NCBI RefSeq assembly: GCF_000149955.1
Contig: NC_030991.1
Coordinates: 2,535,462-2,599,461 of the forward strand
Direction of reading: 5' to 3'
Source: Fusarium oxysporum f. sp. lycopersici 4287
Lineage: Eukaryota > Ascomycota > Sordariomycetes > Hypocreales > Nectriaceae
Length of the DNA: 64,000 bases
Each line of letters opens with the position of its first letter. Position 1 is the stretch's first letter. Below the pieces are notes generated by a model that did no database searches, was not told where the DNA came from, and saw only the letters and a program-made list of their open reading frames with translations. This document shows positions 46,965-58,101 of this stretch, one piece after another. A program made the translations under genes and the position numbers.

Positions 46965-47440
46965 GTCATCTTGACTTGGTGGGGTATTATTTAATATCGT
47001 CATGATTGCTTCAAGCAATTTGCTTGATGGTTTCTTAATTAGACTACTTAGCCTATTATTCCAAAATGCATGAAGCGTGTAACTGCCGGATTTATATTCT
47101 AAATCACTTCGAGCCTATATTAGGCTTACGTAGCTTGAACTTCTCGTTGGAATTCCTGCGCCGTGACCATGGTCCGCCATCGGCCTTGGCCTGTTGTGGT
47201 CTGATCTGGAAAGTTTATGTCCAAGGCTCCACGAACTCCTTATTTTCGCATGTGATCTTATACTCTTCCTTCTGGGTCAATCAAGCCCTCAACTCCAAGA
47301 GCCTTACCCATACACAACCAGCCGCCGGAAGGATTCAGTTTCATGTTAAGGAAGATCTTAAGACCTTATTCCTCGGTAAAATGGGGTTTGTTGTTATCAT
47401 TTCAGGTCCTGAATAAAGGTTCTCACTACTATTTAATTGA
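46965..47440 (+). repeat. Copy B of the RING-gene 5' segment
   Basis: The minus strand here starts a RING-gene-like protein with MTILNNTPPSQDDQT and then diverges near 46960, about 80 bp from the right end of the Fot-like element. On the plus strand the divergent frame (47066-47416) matches copy A through SLNFSLEFLRRDHGP and ALACCGLIWKVYV. The RING domain itself is absent, so this copy is a truncated duplication. Confidence 0.7.
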
Positions 47441-48525
47441 AATATAGAGCCTAGGAATAGGATGAGAAGTCGATACGTCTTGTTTCTCTTCTTGGCAAGA
47501 TATTTCTCGATTAAAATGCAGTTGAAGTCTATGCCGCAATCTTCACTATTTAACTCTTGCACTTTGAGGCCCAGGCATTAGAATACTTTGCTTTGTCCTC
47601 TTGTCTCATTTAATGCCCGCATAAAAGCCCGCTGGTTACATTCACGGATTTCCAATCAAGGTCTTCTTCGGCAGATCATTGTAATTATGCTTCCCATCTT
47701 GTTTTATACTATGCGATTGAACTGCGATTTCTTGGCTTACAGTTGTGTCTTTGCTTCGGTTCCTTGTTGTCTACTGCAGATGAATTTGGTTCTGGAAGTA
47801 TAAGCATCTGTAGGTTTTGTTTCCTTCTTCTTTTCTTTTCTTTTTTCTTTTCTTGCTAACAGGATAACAAGGATTGGGCAAGCACTAGACTACCAGGATC
47901 GTCAAGGAGTCACTTAGAACTATATACTAAGCAGGTTATTCAGAATTTATGTGGTAGGATTAAAATTTTAGTGGTGCGTTAGCTGGGGGTGCCCATGGAG
48001 TGGTCTTGGATGCTGTATAGGGCAACATTTGCGTCGGGAGCGTATGGCGTATTACAGACGAGGGCTCGTTAGGGTGTTTTTGTAATCACATAGGCGAAAC
48101 CTATCTCCTTTAGCATAGTAAGCCTCCAGTCAGGTTAATGAAGAGAGATGTTATTAACAGATTCGCAAAGGTTAAAATGTGCATTATTTTACATCCATTC
48201 TCGCCGTTTTCGAAGTCCTCATGATATAGGCGTTATAAACATTATCCTTATTTTAGTAAAGAATTTCCTTATGTGTTACCTTTCTAATAAGGCTTTCTTG
48301 CATATAACTGAGGTGGGACGATATGCTTAATGGAGCCTCAACTCATTCAAGGGGATAACACGACAGGCCAGATATCTATGAATATAAGAGATTTAGAGGA
48401 TGAGATAAGAGTGACTACACTGTCAAACAAGCGTAAACTTCCACTGCTGAAATTAGAAACATAGTTATTAGGGCAAAACGTTACTGCAAACATCTTGATT
48501 AAACAGAACATCAGACAGACTTGCT
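47441..48525. other. Gene-free stretch
   Basis: AT-rich, with a CT/TC microsatellite-like run at about 47820-47855. No gene recognised. Confidence 0.4.
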
Positions 48526-48528
48526 GCA

Positions 48529-48910
48529 TCTGACGAACCCATCGCGACGCCTGGGGATACTGACCCGTTGTATTATATCCTCCAGATCACAATAGATTAC
48601 GACTCTGATCGCGTGTCCTTTAATGAGATCAAAGGCGCCTGCCTCGAACATGCCCACGCATTGGTGGCTATAGCAAAGAAACAGCGAGATATGATTGTAA
48701 GACGTCTCGATTAGGTAGATCCTCATATTACCAGTCTCTTTTGCTTTCTGCTGTCTTTTCTTGGCAGAATCAATGCATTGAAATTATTTAGTTTAGTTCT
48801 GCCACCCGCCCCGTGCATAGATTCAGATCATGGAGAGATGTCGAGTTTTGGTGATAATTTGGGAGTGGTCATCAGCAACTGTGCAGTTGGAAATAAGTTT
48901 ATAGTGAATC
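48529..48910 (+). pseudogene. Decayed relative of the two-repeat protein at 51.1 kb
   Basis: A frame from about 48529 reads DEPIATPGDTDPLYYILQIT, then IDYDSDRVSFNEIKGACLEH and AHALVAIAKKQRD, ending at a stop near 48714. This parallels the LHYVLQTMIDYN...IEGAFIHRADAYVAARK unit of the gene at 51149-51995. A second piece near 48840 (SSFGDNLGVVISNCAVGNKF) parallels its PFGEEVVAHAVADTGQKTIV block. The similarity is by eye and moderate. Confidence 0.45.
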
Positions 48911-49761
48911 CTCCTGAAAACACCTATAGTGTACAGGAGTGCTTCTCCTCAGCCTTAGGCGCCTCTAATATATAAATCATCCCAAATCATAAGCAGCTAA
49001 TAGCAATAATTAAATAGGAACCGTTATTCTCTATCCCCGAAAGTCTTAATTACCGAGCCTTTTGCATATTTCCCCTGTTTTCCAACTTTAATCTCACATA
49101 CCACTTCACCAACGGGATGCGATCATCCTTAAGCTATTACTGGAAAATATTACCAAACTGGTTATTCGGGCCCATTCCCCTTCCCCAACGCCCCTACGAC
49201 AATTTTCATGGCCAAAGGCCTCGGAAACCTGGGAACGTAGCACCCATTGGAACCAGATGAATTCGTTGCACCACGTACGCGCAGTGACGAAAGCAACCTG
49301 TACGTAGACGTATGTTATTATTACGGCGGTGTTGGTGGTGTAATCCGCCATAAGCAAACAACTGAGGTACTGTTAGGTTACCGCACCGTGCCTCTGATAA
49401 GGTTCGTGGAAGTATGGATTCCCTGATTGAACGGATCTGGGTTGTTGGCGGGCTGGTCGTGGCTGATGCCATCGTCGTCATCGTTAATCAGAGCTTGCGT
49501 AAAGCGGGGTCCTGGCAACCTAGGCGCACTCAATAGACAAAAATGTATGCTTAGTATTTATATTAGCTGTGCGCTAAGAAAGTAAGCAACCGGGGCCAGG
49601 TGGTTGTCCCATGCGGCGTACGGGCGATGCCCCGGTTTGTTCGGAAAGACGGACCCTGGGCTTCTACAGCATACGGGGCTGAATTGCCTTATTAAAGGCA
49701 ACGTGGGCACCTTAGGGCTGCAAAAGCATCAATCTGGTAGTTGGAACAGCTCTCTAGAACC
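48911..49761. other. Upstream region of the lactate dehydrogenase gene
   Basis: No gene assigned. A 55-codon start-less frame at about 49220-49420 (FVAPRTRSDESNLYVDVCYY) might be a relic but is unidentified. Confidence 0.35.
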
Positions 49762-50813
49762 ATGAATTTGGTTTCTCAGATCGCAATTGTCGGCGTGGGC
49801 CAGGTCGGAGGCGCCGCAGCATACTCCATCATACTTGCCTCTTTTGTGAGCGAGTTACTCCTCGTCGACATCGATATCGAATTGAGAGACGGCCAAGTCC
49901 GTGACCTTTCCGACGTGGCCTATAGTTGTAACAGCAGCACGCGCGTGCGAGCAGCCTCACACCATGAGGCAGCCAAGGCCGACATTGTGGTCCTCACAGC
50001 TGGATCCAAGCACATGATAGGTAAGCGGCCAAAGAAGAAAATCCTGTTTGCTTGCTGTGATTAAGCGCGTGAGGCTCACTTCATGTTCTCTAGGCCAAAC
50101 AACCATCGACTATACATCCCGGAACATGTCAATTGTTCGGGAAGTAGTCGAGGCAATGAAGCCGTTCAGATCAGACACAATCCTACTTGTGGTGTCAAAC
50201 CCTGTCGACCTGCTCACGTCCCTCGCTCATGAAATCTCCGGACTTCCGACATCTCAAGTCTTGGGCTCAGGCACGTTCCTAGACTCGGTGCGGCTCCGTG
50301 GGCTCGTGGCCATGCGGGCTGGAGTGAGTGCATATGGATCTTGTGTTCTCTGAAGTTGGGCTAATGAAGTTCTAGATTGCGGCTAATTCGATAGACATCC
50401 ACGTGTTGGGCGTACACGGAAGCCCCCAGGTTGTAGCATGGTCAGCGGCAACAGTTGCTGGCGTCCCCATTAACACATCGATCCCCCCCAACATTCTTGA
50501 CCGTGTCGAGCTTGAGGATGAATGCAAGCATTGGTCGCAGAGCATAATCAGAGCTAAGGGTTCGACTCCCTTTGGGCTTGGCTCTATTGTGTCTATTTTG
50601 TGTGCCTCTATCTTCTTGGACAAGCGCAATGTTCGTCCCGTCAGCCATTTCCAACCTGACTTTAGTTGCTATTTCAGCTTGCCCGCTGTCATCGGGAAGA
50701 AGGGAGTTTTGAGTACTATTCAGATGACGTTGGACAGTGACGAGGAGGCACATATAGCTAAGTCAGCGAAGGAACTGAGCGAAACTATTGACTGGATCCA
50801 TCGGAATTATTAA
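49762..50813 (+). CDS. L-lactate dehydrogenase-like protein, 308 aa
   Basis: Exons 49762-50020, 50094-50323 and 50376-50813 join in frame with introns GTAAGC...CTAG and GTGAGT...CTAG. The NAD-binding loop GVGQVGG, VSNPVDLLTSLAHEI, the substrate motif GTFLDSVRLRG and the catalytic-histidine block GVHGSPQVVAWS are all in the order of the lactate/malate dehydrogenase family; length is also typical. Two features are unusual: the active-site loop reads GSKHMIGQTTIDYTSRN, so the arginine usually found after GE(S/T) is threonine, and the usual Glu before the catalytic His is Val. The fold is clear, but pyruvate-reducing activity is uncertain. No stop or frameshift is present. Confidence 0.85.
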
Positions 50814-51148
50814 GCCAAGAATGCCGTGGGTAGATTGGGCTTTCATAGTCTGCTAGGCAATCTGGGATACAGCGGCCACTTGCGTCAGACTTGGTTAGTA
50901 ATGTAATTTCTTTTTGAATTTTAAACTTGCTCATATGATCAGAAATGAAGTAATAAGAACAATAAGTTGGGAAATCCATAAGATCAGGTTCTTGAGATGA
51001 AAGGTATACCTGATAACGAGCATATACCACCCACCGCGAGCATTAGAAACAGAATAATATTTTCCTCATAAAAACTACATCCTATATACAAACACACGAC
51101 TCAAATATACTTACACGGACCAACTGCCGAGGTTACATATTCTTCGTC
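50814..51148. other. Short intergenic region
   Basis: 3' flank of the dehydrogenase and promoter of the next gene; nothing specific seen. Confidence 0.35.
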
Positions 51149-51995
51149 ATGTCGAGTAGTCCAGAGCTACTGTACCACATTCTTCTGACGGTCATCGATT
51201 ACCACGTCGACCCTTCCGGAGCTAAGCAATCCATCTATATCCTCGGCACTAATGCTACCCTCGAAGCCGCCAAAAACTCCGCCTTCAGGGTCTTGGACAC
51301 GCTGCGCCATAAACCTGAGGACTTTGTTGAATATGCCATTCACTTAAGCAGCACCGAAGAATGGGATCATGGCGACGGCGTTCTCGTCTACGCTAAGGCG
51401 CCTGCTGGCCAAGTCTTGTTGATCTCGATACAAGCTACTCCCAATGAGGAGAAGCTACTGATGGATTCCAATGGCGGCATATTAATGCCGAAAGAGATAC
51501 GTTCGTTGCATTATGTCCTGCAGACAATGATTGACTATAACTGTTGGAAAATCCGGGGATCCCCCTTCCCTTCAGGATTCAGAATAACAGTCTGAAAGTC
51601 CTAGATTTAAAGTTTAAAGTCCTAGATGAAATCATTTAGAGATATAAACCTGAGAAGAACTCTCATCTCACTAATGAACAACCAAGTTTCATAAAATATA
51701 TTTTCACCCAGCACTACTGCGCAATATAAACAACAATAACAAGGACCGGACGGGTTGTGTGCAGGAGACGCAGATTGAGGGGGCATTTATACACCGGGCC
51801 GATGCCTATGTAGCAGCCCGTAAGTTACTTGATCCTCTTGATTATGCAGACTATGATACACCGGAGAAAATGGCCGGCGAGTGGCCATTTGGGGAAGAGG
51901 TGGTTGCCCATGCAGTAGCGGATACGGGCCAGAAGACCATCGTTGAGGTGAAGACTGTCGCTGGTGCCCATCATAAGCATCAGAAAGGCATGTGA
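51149..51995 (+). pseudogene. Uncharacterised two-repeat protein, interrupted
   Basis: The first block (51149 to about 51543) reads MSSSPELLYHILLTVIDYHV, then AFRVLDTLRHKPEDFVEYAI and SLHYVLQTMIDYN. The second (about 51729-51995) resumes NNNKDRTGCVQETQIEGAFI and HRADAYVAARKLLDPLDYAD, then EWPFGEEVVAHAVADTGQKT. The two halves resemble each other (LLYHILLTVIDYH against LHYVLQTMIDYN; AAKN against AARK), so it is an internally duplicated small protein. About 185 bp without a canonical GT donor separates the halves; it contains stops and may be an insertion or an unusual intron. I recognise no domain. A decayed relative lies at 48.5 kb. Confidence 0.55.
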
Positions 51996-54369
51996 GGGGA
52001 GGTGATGTGTCGTTACTGAGGGTATGAGATCGAGATTGACTGAGGTGATTGTATTTCTTTTCCTCTTCAGTCATTTCTACTGAACATATGTTCTTTGTTG
52101 GGGAACTGGCTATGAAGTCAATCACGCAAGTTGTATTTAAATCTTTTTATTTTAAAGTCCTCATTTCTTGAGCTGCTTCTATGTAACCTATTTTCAATGG
52201 TAAAATGTCAAATATTATCTGATAAAAACATTGAATTAATGCATGGAAACTATGTTTCTATCCAACGGTCCATCACCGGTTTGATGGTAAAGTTAATGCA
52301 GCTAGATCCAAACATCATCAAACAGATCGCTGAGTTTTCCAGACGGAGGAGTTATCAACTCAGTCTAATTGCTGTCGCTGTCATCTACTATTCCTAGGCA
52401 GTAACCGCACAATCGCATCAATATGGCGTTAGGTGGCTATGTTCCCAAAGTTCTGGTCGGCCCTTCAAGCAATTATTCTAGCACATCATCAGGAGCTGTC
52501 AGCAATAGGAAAGCCACGTGCCAGCTAACAACACGATGGCCGTCGGCTGAACTCAATTTCAAACTTATGAATCACTTGCGAGTAATGTAACCTGCATTAT
52601 GCCCAATGAGTCCACACCGTGTTCCTAGTGTCATATGTCACCTATTGATGAATTCTCGGGTGTACGGTATATGGTACATAGGTACTTGTATTCCTGGTCA
52701 AATGTTCGCCTGAATACCATGACCCCGCTTCTGATCTCTGTTAATGAGATTCCTTCAGTCTGCCATGTTACAAAATGAGATGTCAATCTTGGTAGTATGA
52801 CGTACTAGGAACACAGCAAGACCAGTTGAGTGGATATGTTGGTCACCACCCACACCAATAAGCACTTTTTATATTTATTTAACTTCACCACGTCAGATCA
52901 TTCCAACTGGGTATTGTCATGTGAATGGCGCTCTTGGGGAACCACGACACTGGTTTACTTTATCTAACCCTCTGAACTCTATATTAGATGGACACATTAT
53001 TAATGGCAATCGTATGATTCTGTTTACTCATATGCTATGCTGACTTTACGTGCTTGTCGCGTGCCTCTACCAACTAGATTCACGCCTCGTTGTTATTTTC
53101 ACCTTACCATCCACAATCTCTAGTCCATTTTAATTAGATCTCAAAGAAAACTTCATAAACATCCTTTACATAGAAGTTATAGGGAGCACGAGTACCATAA
53201 GAACTTACGAAACTCGACCCTACCCGTGGATTCTAGCGCCGCGCCACCGTTCAAGCTCTCGTCCCAATGTGGTTAGTATGAGGGTTCAACGTGACCTCTG
53301 GTCATCAATCCACTCACGCCTTTCTCGATAACTCTGCATCGGAATGACTTCAAATTCGGCATATGAATTCATTGATACCATCTATATTGCTGTGTAAAAG
53401 CGCGAGTGTTTTTATCTAAATGATGATGCTATACAGATGTGACCTCTGACTACGAGACCGACGCCCGAGACGCGGCCGGTATCGCGAGTGGCGAGAAGGG
53501 CAGGCATTTTTCTGGGTTGATGATGGTCTTGACGGTTAGAAACAACTATGAGGGTATTGTGCTTCAAATATAACACTTCAGTTGCCAATTCTCACTGTAA
53601 TTAAGTCATTCTTTATTTCCTCTTCAGGAAACTGCCTTCGTAGTGGTTCTACCAGTTCATTCGTCTTCCCTTTCGTTAGAAGCTTATTAAAGGAGAGAAT
53701 CTTTTATAGCTGGGGGACTTTCAGCTGTTAAAGTGTATAAACGAGGGTATCTTCATCGAAATCTTCATCCGGACCATAGGTAATTTCCTCGTATCGCATA
53801 GACGATCTGCAAGCTCTTCAGACTTGATATGTATATCCGCAGCGGTCTCCCAACCCATACAGTTAATGTTTTCGATTCCATTTATAGAAATGAGGTTACA
53901 CTGACTTCTATCAGGCTTCACAGTAATACCAACAACAAGGAACGACTCATCTATCATCTCTTAGTGTTTTTTTATTTATTTTTATTTTCTTCGGTCACTG
54001 ACTGACCATTAGGTCTACCCTTTTTACTTGATTTCTAGCTCATATAATATCATATCCTATATTAGCCACCCTTTAAAGGGCATATTAATTGTAATATTAA
54101 ATGGCTGAAGTAATCTCATATAGCCTGCAGGCATAAGAGCCAGAGTTCATGGATATTGTTTGAGCTTGCTTTTTACCCCCTCTGTAGGGTAGAAAGGGGC
54201 AGTATCTATTACCAAAAGGAAATCCTTTATTTCCGACTTAATAGGCAATAGACCCTACTTAATTTACTTCTGGAATAGGACCCCGTTATTATATATATAC
54301 TTATTATATATCACAGTAATCCCTAGAGTATACTAATCACTCCCATCCTTAGGAATCCTCGCATTATCA
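51996..54369. other. Gene-free stretch
   Basis: AT-rich with only short frames. A minus-strand frame at 53721-53957 (MIDESFLVVGITVKPDRSQC) is unidentified. No RNA gene or TIR was recognised. Confidence 0.4.
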
Positions 54370-55270
54370 CCATCAGACCCGTAGAATATGATTGTAGGTG
54401 GAAGCCGGCAGATTCTGTCACCCAAGAAGTACAGAGTCAGAATTGCCTACCGCTTTTCCCACCCAGTTCGGGCTGCCTTCACAGAGACCGTTTTGGGCGC
54501 CCCCTAAATCCCAGGTACTTGCGGTTTCATTTGAGAAGGGACTTGGGGTCTCGTCGAATTTAAGGTATACCATCTTTCGATGTGTCTCTTGGGCGTATCG
54601 AGGATGGATTCAATTTCCATATTTGGCAATAAATGCCGTTTCAATGGTGATAACCGTTCACCGTGTTGTACTCGCCGGATGAACTTGCAAAATGACGTAC
54701 GTATATCTCCGTATGCCTCCGCCTTCCTCGTTGCCGCTTGGTAACTCTTCTTGTGACGATATTAAACATCTGCAAGCCAGATATGAGAGAATGTGAATAA
54801 CTTCGCTTGGCCTTCATTCTTCACCGATTTTCTGAATATATATCTTGCCCGCTTTCTGAACCATCCAGTAGTTACAGCGCACTATTTCGCTCTCAACACC
54901 ATGAATTTCTGAAACAGCTGATTCTCGAGCTGGGGCCACTGTGGCGAATAGCTTCGTTTTTGCCTCTTGAGACTAAAGGTCTTGCTTCCACCAGGTTGAT
55001 ATATTTTGCCTAGGGACTTTAAAATACTCTGCTGCTTCCTTATGGAGTGACTTCCGATATCCATTGACCGATTTCCGGTTATCAGGGCCATAAACTAAAT
55101 AATAATAGAGAAACATCACCACTGCAAGCCTCCTTGCCCTTGAATAGGTCCCCTCTTTTCTTGTGACAGGCTTTTACACTTTATATTTGCGGCCTTGGGT
55201 CGGTTTTACTTTTGGCCCAGGTTCCTTGCGGCCAGGTAGCCTGCCTTGGCTTTGGTATGTGGATAGAGCG
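54370..55270 (-). pseudogene. Degenerate pogo-like transposase, third group
   Basis: On the minus strand, pieces in order are GTYSRARRLAVVMFLYYYLV, NGYRKSLHKEAAEYFKVPRQ (helix-turn-helix), then further downstream LKFDETPSPFSNE, which fits the first catalytic aspartate (FDETP) of fungal pogo-like transposases. Many stops and shifts separate these. The later catalytic motifs were not found, so only the N-terminal half survives. Confidence 0.55.
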
Positions 55271-56636
55271 CTTTTCGAGGGCATTTCGATACATATAATG
55301 AATTCATCTGACTCCATGCAACTATAGAGCAATGGGTTAAAGTAATAACGATGCCATAGCGAAGATTATCGGCATGTCGATTTGATATCTGGCCCTTTGA
55401 TAGTCATATCTATGCTAAAAACGTGTCTTAAGCTCTAATTGCTGCTTTGATAGCCTAGCGCTTGCCAACTGGTCATCCATCGCGGTCAGCAAGCAATGGC
55501 GAACAGGGATGGGCCAACACTCATCAAGTGCAACATCCATCATGACGACTGCAGTAGAGAGTTGATTACCTAGGGGCATTTTGTTGCGGCGACTAATGCA
55601 CGTATGCCCGCGAAGGATTGATAGCTTAATTAGAGCTCAAAGTGAAAATCGTTCCATCATTATTTTTCGGGGGACTTAATTGTAACGCCCATATGGTGAT
55701 TTCAGGGTCTCAGCAATCGTTTAGCCAAAACTGAGCATGGAAGCAGGCACGGCTCCACAACCACCTTTCGCCGGACAAGGTAATTCTAATTGTTCTTTTC
55801 AATGCTATAATTCGAGGTCCAATCTTGCTATGTGACTTCACACTTTCCATGCCACGATCATCAGTGATAGATATCAAGCAGTTAGCGATGCGCGCCATAC
55901 CGTACATTCTCAGGCCCTTTTCCGCACTTCTCTCTTCATTACTCACGGTTTGATTACTACCATTACCTAGTGATTGCTTCTGAAGTTGTGTACTCAGTCC
56001 CATGGGTGTATAAAGGTCCCTGCCATGAATACACTTTCCGCTGATACGGCGAGCTCTTGCCAGATTACGATGGTAGCATAAGTAGTAGGTTTTAAGTACA
56101 TCAAACTCATGGCAAAACAGACACCAGGTCCTATGAAATCACCACGTAACAGAAATAGATGTGCCCTTCAAGCGCGGTACGTAAGCTGACATGGATGTAC
56201 CATTGTTTCAGGGGGCGAGTCCAAGAAACGGTTTGAATAGCTCCCCTTCGCTCAATCCGAATCCAATTCCAGCGACCCTCTTTTTTCTTCGTTTCCATTC
56301 GACTTACATCTCAATTACGACCCAGGTGTCATAATACAAGTTTCCACGCACTCTCTTGTTGATACCCTAGCTGCCTTTCATAAATACAGTCACCCTCCCG
56401 ATGTGCCGGGAGAATAAATCATTCATCATCAAGCATTACGATTATTGGCATCAGTCCTTTGAAGGCACCCTGGTGCTTACCAGAGTGAGCCTCAAGCTAT
56501 CAATTTCAATCGTTCGATACCACATTTTAGGGGACGCAATCTTGCTCTACAAACAGGGCCTGAGGAAACTAGATTGACAATCTCCCAACAGGCAAAATGG
56601 TAGTGGTGATTTAAGGATCGTCAACAGACTCGTAGG
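55271..56636. other. No gene recognised
   Basis: Mixed sequence with short frames only; probably decayed repeats. Confidence 0.35.
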
Positions 56637-56993
56637 TCAGATTGGGCTATAAGCGCATGACCCCTCGCTAAATCCGGGCCCTGTCTTAACATCACAGATT
56701 AGTGCCATATGGAGCTCATGTCTATACTCTTCCATACTGTAGCTCGGACGACGGCTTCCAGCGGGGCTCCATTGTTGGGTAAGGGACATGGGTAGATGAG
56801 TAGATGCTTGGTCACTTGGTGAGAGTTGTGCCGTAGGAAACGTTAGGCAGTTACCAGCATCAGCCCTTTTGCATCCCTCAAAGGTTTTCAAGGAGTTGGT
56901 GAGCCTAAATTGTTGGCTGGTGTTATGAACTGACAGAGTAGCTTCTCCAGACAATGCTGGTTCAGTTCGTTCGTTGTTGATGCGTTCATCCAT
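56637..56993 (-). CDS. Hypothetical protein or exon, 118 aa
   Basis: The frame starts MDERINNERTEPALSGEATL and continues SPSDQASTHLPMSLTQQWSP and RRPSYSMEEYRHELHMALI. It is hydrophilic and Ser/Pro-rich, with a composition like a regulatory protein, but no domain is recognised and no homologous segment is present elsewhere in the window. It may be an exon of a larger gene or a chance frame. Confidence 0.25.
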   Translation of the reverse strand: MDERINNERTEPALSGEATLSVHNTSQQFRLTNSLKTFEGCKRADAGNCLTFPTAQLSPSDQASTHLPMSLTQQWSPAGSRRPSYSMEEYRHELHMALICDVKTGPGFSEGSCAYSPI

Positions 56994-58101
56994 GGAATCG
57001 TCTAGTTTGGCAAGGCATGCTGTTACTATGTCAATTATGTTGCTATTCAGGGTGGCTTACTTGTTACAGGATACGATAATATGATAACGTAATTAGTTTG
57101 AAGCAGAAAAATGGACTTTTGGTATGAGAGGACAGCCGCTGTATATATAACCAGATAAGGAGGCGATTTTCTAGAGATTAAAGTTGACGATCGATCGTGC
57201 TAGGCGATCAGTGGCGTGACCTCTACTGAATGAATCATACGACAGAGGCATAGATGACATGTCCATCCCAGGGAGCTGGTTCAGGCTTGAATTAGAGTTC
57301 AAAGCACTACCAATGATACCGAAACGGTTAATTTCCTTGTACTTGAACCTTTCGGGATCCTAACATACCCGAGTAACTGGTGTATCACGTCTTGTACGAT
57401 CTCTGTTCAGTTCAACTGTTGGTTTGATCACGTCATACAGCCAAACCCCTCACAATTCAAGCCGCCATGAGAACTCACTACTTCATTACTTGAAATCTAA
57501 ATCTGCCTTGTTCTGAAGAGACGTCTCCGCAACTGACCTTCTGGTATCCTTATTTCCGACTGTAGGCCGGTGGCTAAGAGCGACCTAAAATGAGCCGACG
57601 CTAACTCGGTTACTGGCGGTTGACCCACAACCATCACCATTTCACCAATAGCATTCTTAACAACGCAAAGCTTGATTTCGTCACCAAGACGTGCATGGCG
57701 CGTTGCTGATTAGACCCAACTTCTACAAGCCGCTATTTCTTCCTGTTGGCCCGGGCGTCGGTCCCTTTATGTTGGGTGCGTGATGGTGCAGGCGACTAGG
57801 GTCTTCAGTACCTCAATTCGATCATCCTTTCTACCACCTTCTTCGTTGCACAACGAATGTTCTGAGGCAATCATAGAAAGCACACAGTTGCCAGGAAGCC
57901 ACGTTTGGTGGTGAGGTGAAGTGTTACCCTGCAGTCTTGAAGGTAAGGGCAAACTCCGATTAAGTGCTGCCACCACCGGCATCGGGCTTAAAAGGAGTTC
58001 GACACGATTTGGTCAAATTCTCAGTCAAATCGTCTCAACAACGGGTTTCCTTTTGCCCGTCGACAGGCTGTTCCACAACTTCGAGCCGGGCCTTGGCGCT
58101 C
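56994..58101. promoter_or_regulatory. Upstream region of the V-ATPase subunit gene
   Basis: No coding feature recognised. The last several hundred bases should include the promoter of the V-ATPase subunit gene; I cannot identify individual sites. Confidence 0.35.
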
